Source: Paulownia fortunei
Lineage: Eukaryota; Streptophyta; Magnoliopsida; Lamiales; Paulowniaceae
NCBI GenBank assembly: GCA_019321725.1
Contig: CM033108.1
Location: 16,071,799-16,135,798, forward strand
Length of the DNA: 64,000 nt
Direction of reading: 5' to 3'
The position numbers and the translations under genes are program-made. This document shows, piece after piece, positions 58,596 to 64,000 of the stretch (position 1 is the first letter of the stretch; each line of letters starts with the position of its first letter). The notes under the pieces are model-generated. The model had not been told where the DNA came from. It saw only the letters and a list, made by a program, of their open reading frames with translations, and made no database searches.

Positions 58596-59016
58596 ATTAA
58601 CTGAATTAATTAATTAAAATAATTATTATTCATAAGTTGCAAATATTGCAAACTCACTACTGCCTTACTATGGACCTCAAGAGTCAAATATAATTTGAAA
58701 TGAATAACTTCTAGTCTAAAATTAATCCAGAGTTAGATATAATTAATTAATTAGATTAATTAATTAAGGATTAAGCTAATTCAAATTAGTTGAGCTAATT
58801 ATCTGATTAAGTAATATAATTATTTAATTGGACCTAATAAAATTGACAATCTAAATTAGAGTGAATTAATTAATTCATTGGATTAATTAATTAAACTTGG
58901 GCTAAATAATTAACTGAATTAAAATGGCTCATTAGTAGAAGCCACTTTGAATATTAGAAGAAATAAATTAAATGGGTAGTTTTTCTTATTAAATTGATAT
59001 AAGATATCAAGGTTGG
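58596..59016 (+). repeat. R1, AT-rich 3' part (continued from 49160)
   Basis: Dominated by 'attaatta' blocks, with 'aacttgggctaaataattaac' and 'aatggctcattagtagaagcc'. The equivalent text is recognisable in inverted form at 42169-42330. There is no ORF. It is cut on the right by A6. Confidence 0.6.
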
Positions 59017-59329
59017 TGTTACAACCTCCCAAAAATATGTATACATAAATAGAAACAACCTATGCAACATAGTTTGTACATGTATGTGTGTGCATAACTT
59101 TTTTTTCTACTAGTTAATTTGATTAAGCACTGATAAAAGTAAAACATTTTCACTTCATATAATACTGTATACACCTGGATAGTTATTTGAACAATAACGA
59201 GGTCTATCCAAATCATCTAAAACTCAAAATCATTTGCAATGGAGTTTTGAAAGTAATATATAGGATAAAGTCACTAATATAATACAATAGATTCTAAAAT
59301 AAAAAAACACACAGCCTACCAAATAGCGA
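59017..59329 (-). repeat. Family A LTR fragment A6, minus orientation
   Basis: It starts TGTTACAACCTCCC, like A2's LTR, and contains the 'tttttttctactagttaa' and 'ttttgaaagtaatatat' blocks. It breaks off in 'aaatagcga', where A5 begins. Only 313 bp are seen; the remainder, if any, would be beyond the window, right of A5. Confidence 0.8.
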
Positions 59330-59775
59330 TGTAATACCCAAGCCTCGCACTACTCATCTAGCCAATATAGTTCATGCATTTTATGCCACATATGTACCAT
59401 TTGTATTTTAATTGATATTTCATAATGCATTATATTTTATACGGTATTTTTAATAATTAAACTTTTGAAGTTGTCGCCGATATTAATTTTCAAATTCTTT
59501 AACCTAATTAGTTGAGTTGGTACTATGATACAAAAATTTAGGTGTCAACTATCAGATATATTATGATACACGTAATTGAAAGGTGGCATCATTGTGTTTA
59601 TCGGTGTACGATAAACTATGCAAATAAATTAATTAGGGAGAAAATAGTGACAGTAACAATAATAATAAAAAAAAAAAAAGCAAGGACATTACCATATTAA
59701 TTAAGAGGATGTAAATTTTTTTAAAAAATAAATTTGGGGGCTTATAAATAAATACATATAAAAATAAATAAATAA

Positions 59776-60070
59776 TATTATGTATGAATTATATATAAAA
59801 ATATAATATATATATGTATACTTATGTGTAGAGGTATGAAATATATATGTATATATATATATAAGTATATTGTGTGTAGTATACTATATATATATATATA
59901 TACATATGTAAATAAGTATATGGTGTGTAATATAATATATATATACATATAGGAATACACGTGTAGTGTATACATATATATGATAAGGATAAGTATATAT
60001 ATAATATATTATATTAGATTTCTTAATAGTAATGTTAAGAATAAGTATGTATATATATATTATATTATAT
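59776..60070. repeat. TA-rich low-complexity tract in the A5 LTR
   Basis: Repeated tatata and (tata)n segments are mixed with 'agtatattgtgtgtag' and 'aagtatatggtgtgtaat' variants. Open frames here are Tyr/Ile-rich translation artefacts. A purine-rich tract follows at about 60150-60240. Confidence 0.85.
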
Positions 60071-60684
60071 TTATTTAATACTAAGTAATAACACACACCT
60101 CACAAACACACGGCTAAAACAAAAATACCACACATTCACGACATCAAGAAAAGGAAAGAAGAGAAAAAAAAAGGGGAGGGGGGAAGATGAAATAGCACGA
60201 CAGGAATATAAAAAAAAAAAAAGAAGAAGGGAGAAAGGAATAACAAACTTCAATGGTAAAAATTTGAGAAAATTTTAGGTAAGTTCCTTCTTATATTTGT
60301 ACGGATAAAAATATATGTTTATGTCATTTGAAAGAAAGTTTTTGATCTAAGTTAACTAGTTAATTACCTGTGAGACAATAATTAATATACACATTTAATT
60401 CAAAATTAGTTACAAAGATTCAAGTTTATTATCTTGTATTAATTGGATGATGGAGTTAATTAAATTAAGGGATTGGTTATAGGATTATAACATATCAATT
60501 AAATAATATTAGAATAAATTCAAGAAGAAAAATTAAGGTATTTAAAAGGTTCTGATTGGGGTGAAGTATAAAATTTTAAGATTTGATTGTTACTTAATTA
60601 AATTTAAGATTTAAGATCTCTTATGAGATTTGATATCAAAACCTATGGATTATGAATAAAAATTAATACGTTATACTTTTACAG

Positions 60685-60751
60685 GTTGCTTTATATCTAA
60701 GGTTAAGGAGGAGAATCTTGTTAACTTTCAGTAGAATATCAAAGGTGAAAG
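60685..60751 (+). other. Predicted LTR mini-exon (A5)
   Basis: 67 bp between tttacAG and GTAAGT. Its position and size match those of the other family A LTRs, although A5 is quite diverged. Confidence 0.5.
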
Positions 60752-61873
60752 GTAAGTGAAAATTAATTTATAATTACAATGTATGGACATAGTATTTTAT
60801 GCATTATCTATATTAAATGTGATTATTGTGTCTTGATGTGTGTATTGTGAGTATTATACATACCTTATAGTGAATATGTTACTTGGATAATGGGACATAG
60901 GATCAATTGTGTCATTGGACATGCCATTCATTAGCATTTACACGTGCATGCATAACACGTGTTCACAGTTGAGGTTTTGCACGCAAGACATTATTTTCAA
61001 AAAGAAAATATTTAGGTTGGCCACTACTAGTGTACCGAGGACTGTGTGACTTATTTATATGTTATTTTAGGGCACCGTGAGTATTACTTCTTGGAGGATC
61101 ATAGGGGTTGACAGGGGGTGTGCCTTTGTTTGTCCCAAAATGGTGGACCACTTGACTGTGCTCTTATCAACGCCGCAGGTGGGAAGACTTTTGAAGGGTC
61201 ACAGGGAAAGACTAGGGGTGGACCTCTGGTGATCCGAACAGATAGCCCCCAGACTATGTCAATCTGTTTAAGGTCATATGATTATTGATATTGTTAAAAG
61301 TTCTATCCGATACATAGTAGGTGGGCTAAGGGCCCAGTGATATAAAATGATTTTGAATGAAATGATTTTGATGCATGAGTTCGCATTATTGTCATGATCT
61401 CATAAAATGCATTACATTTACGTTAGAATATCCCTTCAGCATGCATGATTTTTATTTACTGAGCATTAGCTCACGTAGTTCATGCATTATAGGTGAGTTT
61501 GATGATACTTAAAGCTATGGACTTACTGAGTGAGCGGCTAGAAATCCTACAGGTTCTAAGGATCAGTGTACATGGATGACGACTTGTTGGGCTGGTTGTT
61601 AAGTAATTTGATTTTGGAGTCTATTGTATTAGGTTTTAGAACTTATACTGTGTGTTAGTTTTAAAACTTTTATGTATATGAGTATGTAAATATTGTGTTT
61701 GTTATGGGTTCTCTGCAGGTATATATAAATTAGTTTGTGAGTGGAAAAAATAGTTTATTATTTATTATGATGTTACAGGGAAAAGAAAAAAAATATTTCA
61801 TGCATGCACACGGGTTCTATCATATCAAATTATATTATATATATAGTTGTGTAGTAATGGGGGTGTTATAGAA

Positions 61874-61889
61874 TGGTATCAGAGCGTGG
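61874..61889 (+). other. A5 primer binding site (tRNA-iMet)
   Basis: TGGTATCAGAGCGTGG lies three bases after the LTR end, confirming the plus orientation. Confidence 0.9.
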
Positions 61890-62029
61890 TTACAGGTTCT
61901 GTAAACTGTCTATATACATAAACTTGGAACTTGTGGAAGCACCACCTTGCCCGTAAGTTTTATTTTATTATATGATAAATTATTATTTCATGAATTATAT
62001 TGACCATGTTCTAAAATAGTATTACAGCC

Positions 62030-62930
62030 ATGACAAGGACAAGGAGTGAGAGTAGTAGTGGAGGTAGAAACCAAGAAGGGGAGACACCTACGTCAATGAT
62101 GATCGGGACACTGTTATAAACCGACTTACAGAACTCATTCAGCGACAATTAGAACAAATTCAACAACTCATCAAGCAGAGGATGTGGGTGGACAACAAAG
62201 AGCGGAAATGAATCAACCACAACCCCAAGCAGTACTAGTGGAGATAGTTGGGGAAAGATTCAGAAAACTCAATCTACCAATATTTGAAGATGCGGTAGAT
62301 TCCACAACTGCAAAGGATTGGCTGAGAACCTTAGAGAATATATTCCAGTATAGCAGAGTCCCAGAGAAAGAGAAGGTGATATATGCCTATTTTATGCTTC
62401 GTGGAAGTGCTAGACATTGGTGGGATACAATGAGGAGCATAGAGGATCCCTTTACTATGATTTGGGAGAGATTTAAAGAGTTATTCAGGAATAAATACTT
62501 CACAGCTCCTGTTCGTGCAATGAAGATGAATGAATTTAAACAGCTGCAGCAGGGAGCTATGACAGTCAGGGACTACATTCGAAAATTTAAACAGTTGTCC
62601 AGGTTTTCCACACATATGATCAGCACTGATGTACTGAAAGTAAAGAGATTCCTTTAAAGTTTGAGGCCAGAACTATACAGATATATTAATATGGTAGGAA
62701 TTCAAGGAGTCACCTATTCACAGATTGCTGAGAGAGGATTAGTTGTTGAGCAAGCTGCACTCAGAATTGTTCGTACACATAAAGCTCATTGTTAATTTAT
62801 GCAAGGACAAGGACAAAGGTGGGCTGGAAGCGAAAAGAAGAGAGCATTCCAAACTCAAAGCCAAAAACCCAAATTCTGATCAAAACAAGGGCAACAATAG
62901 TGGGAGCAAAATAAGTAACCAAAGATAGAG
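62030..62930 (+). pseudogene. gag: A5 gag, frameshifted
   Basis: The start at 62030 (MTRTRSESSSGG) is the same start region as A3. A stop follows after about 30 codons. The main open part, 62184-62657, has MGGQQRAEMNQPQPQ, FRKLNLPIFEDAVDSTTAKD, RTLENIFQYSRVPEKEKV, RGSARHWWDTMRSIED, MKMNEFKQLQQGAMTVRDYI and RKFKQLSRFSTHM. A TAA at about 62657 precedes the rest of the capsid. The part 62743-62928 is Lys-rich linker. Confidence 0.9.
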
Positions 62931-62945
62931 CAAGGGAAGGCACCG

Positions 62946-63447
62946 ATGCACAATCTATGTGCCCTAGATGGTGGCCAATATATGCGAAACTGCTCTACAG
63001 ATTATAGAAGGTGTTATGAGTATGGAAAGGTTGGCCATATTTCCAGAACATGCTTGGAGAACCCAAACTCTATAAAGCAACAGAATGTACCCGCTAGAGT
63101 TTTTACCATTACTAGAGAAGACGCGGAGGCGAATCCATCGGTAGTGTAGGTAAACTCTTTATGATACTCTAGCATTCATACTATTTAATTCAGGAGCTAC
63201 ACATTTATTTGCGTCCACTGAGTATGTGAAAAGGCTGATTAGGACACCTGACGTAATAGAAATTAGTTACAATATGATGATTTCTTCTGGAGACTCAAAG
63301 CAGACCAATCAGATTTTGAAAGCTTGTGCTATTCCTATTGAAGATAGAGAACTATATGCTGATTTGATTGTATTGGCCATGACTGACTATGACATAATTT
63401 TGGGTATGGACTGGTTATCAAAGTACTGTGCTACCATAGATTGCTAG
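62946..63447 (+). pseudogene. A5 zinc knuckle and protease, key residues lost
   Basis: The knuckle reads CYEYGKVGHISRTC: the second Cys of CCHC is Tyr (TAT at 63021-63023), so metal binding should fail. The protease active site reads LFNSGATHLFAS: AAT at 63187-63189 replaces the catalytic Asp codon. The later part 63226-63447 keeps IPIEDRELYADLIVLAMTDY and ILGMDWLSKY, then stops after TIDC. A frame change separates the parts at about 63150. Confidence 0.9.
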
Positions 63448-64000
63448 AAAAAGACAGTGATATTTCAACCTCCTGGAGAAGAACCTTTTATGTTCGCTAG
63501 GATTATGAAGAGCTTCAAATTCCCACTAATATCAGCACTAAAGCACAACATTTACTAGAAGTTGGCTGTGAGGGATATTTAGTCAGTGTTATAAGCATTG
63601 AAGACAAAACCATCCTATTCTTAGTGAAGTACCAGTGGTACAGGAATACCCTGAAGTATTTCTAGATGATCTTCTTGGGTTACCACCCGATCATGAGATA
63701 GAGTTTGTTATTGACTTGCAGCCAGGAACATCTCCAATCTCAAAATCCCCATACCGAATGGCTCCATTTGAGTTAAAGGAATTGAAGATATAATTACAGG
63801 AATTGTAGGAAAAAGGTTTTATCTGATCTAGCTTTTCATCGTGGGTGCGCCCGTCCTATTTGTACGAAAGAAAGATGGTATAATGAGATTGTGTATAGAC
63901 TATCGAGAATTGAATAATGTTACAATCAAGAATAAATATCCTTTACCTCAAATTGACAATTTGTTCGATTAGCTCCAAGGTGCAGCAATATTTTCAAAGA
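63448..64000 (+). pseudogene. pol: A5 protease-RT linker and start of RT, cut by the window end
   Basis: Linker text is readable across frames ([20 protein letters not shown], about 63680-63740). RT follows: [32 protein letters not shown], then FD followed by a stop and LQGAAIFSK at the edge. There are several frame changes and stops (e.g. near 63795 and 63970). Confidence 0.85.

Larger units (their letters stand above)
59330..61870 (+). repeat. A5 5' LTR
   Basis: TGTAATACCCAAG to GGGGTGTTATA (the final CA has become TA), 2541 bp. Splice-like signals: first donor tttAG|GTAAGT (GT at 60279), acceptor tttacAG at 60683-60684, mini-exon 60685-60751, second donor AG|GTAAGT (GT at 60752), and acceptor gcattatAG|GTGAG near 61493. 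The GC-rich module lies at about 61040-61260. A TA-rich tract occupies 59776-60070. Confidence 0.9.
59330..64000 (+). mobile_element. Ty3/gypsy chromovirus (Tekay/Del-like) A5, runs off the window
   Basis: 5' LTR 59330-61870, primer site 61874-61889, then gag, zinc knuckle, protease and the start of RT, all plus strand. It has numerous stops and frameshifts, and catalytic substitutions. It was inserted into the A6 LTR; its left flank is agcga. The 3' end is outside the window, so no target duplication can be checked. Confidence 0.9.

Noticed and set aside
59778..60253. Open frames rich in Tyr and Ile
   Set aside because: They are translations of the TA-rich tract and the purine-rich tract in the A5 LTR.

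Overview
The window is nuclear DNA of a higher plant. It is AT-rich and consists almost entirely of LTR retrotransposons and their debris. I found no host protein gene, tRNA, rRNA or CRISPR array. The plant assignment rests on plant chromovirus (Tekay/Del-type) Ty3 elements with an integrase chromodomain-like tail, initiator-Met tRNA primer sites, Tat/Athila-type remnants with the TGGCGCC primer site, and a Ty1/copia element. I cannot name the species. A run of exactly 100 N (42069-42168) shows a scaffolded assembly.

Two Tekay-like families dominate. Family A has LTRs of about 2.5-3.1 kb, and family B has LTRs of about 2.3 kb. From left to right: 1-369 Tat-like tail; 370-819 dispersed LTR-like repeat R1; 820-10401 old family A element A1 (+), whose 5' LTR carries a block of family B pol; 10402-10991 copia fragment (-); 10992-19286 A2 (-), cut by B (-) at 19287-27463; 27464-29006 two family A LTR fragments head to head; 29007-29593 R1 (-); 29594-40440 copia element (-).

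The copia gag is split by a three-level nest of solo LTRs: B (+), inside it A4a (+), inside that A4b (-). Each level has a perfect 5-bp target duplication (GAATT, ATAAG, GCTCT). From 40441 to 49160 lie Tat/Athila remnants and R1 copies in inverted and tandem arrangements around the N gap. A3 (-) at 49161-58590 is the best preserved element, is flanked by GATTA, and sits inside R1. The window ends in A6 (an LTR fragment) and A5 (+), which runs off the right edge in its reverse transcriptase.

No element looks autonomous: every gag-pol is broken by frameshifts, stops, deletions or catalytic substitutions. In intact relatives gag packages RNA, protease cuts the polyprotein, RT/RNase H makes cDNA from a tRNA-Met primer, and integrase, helped by the chromodomain, inserts it.

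The most interesting signal is inside the LTRs. Both families keep the same two-intron layout: a first donor, a 64-69 bp mini-exon ending in AG|GTAAGT, and an acceptor after a shared TTACTGAGC motif. One LTR of the B element lacks precisely the predicted first GT-AG intron. The other strong signals are the B-family pol block replacing a similar length of A1's LTR, and the exchange of a GC-rich module for a CATGCA-rich array between LTR subfamilies.
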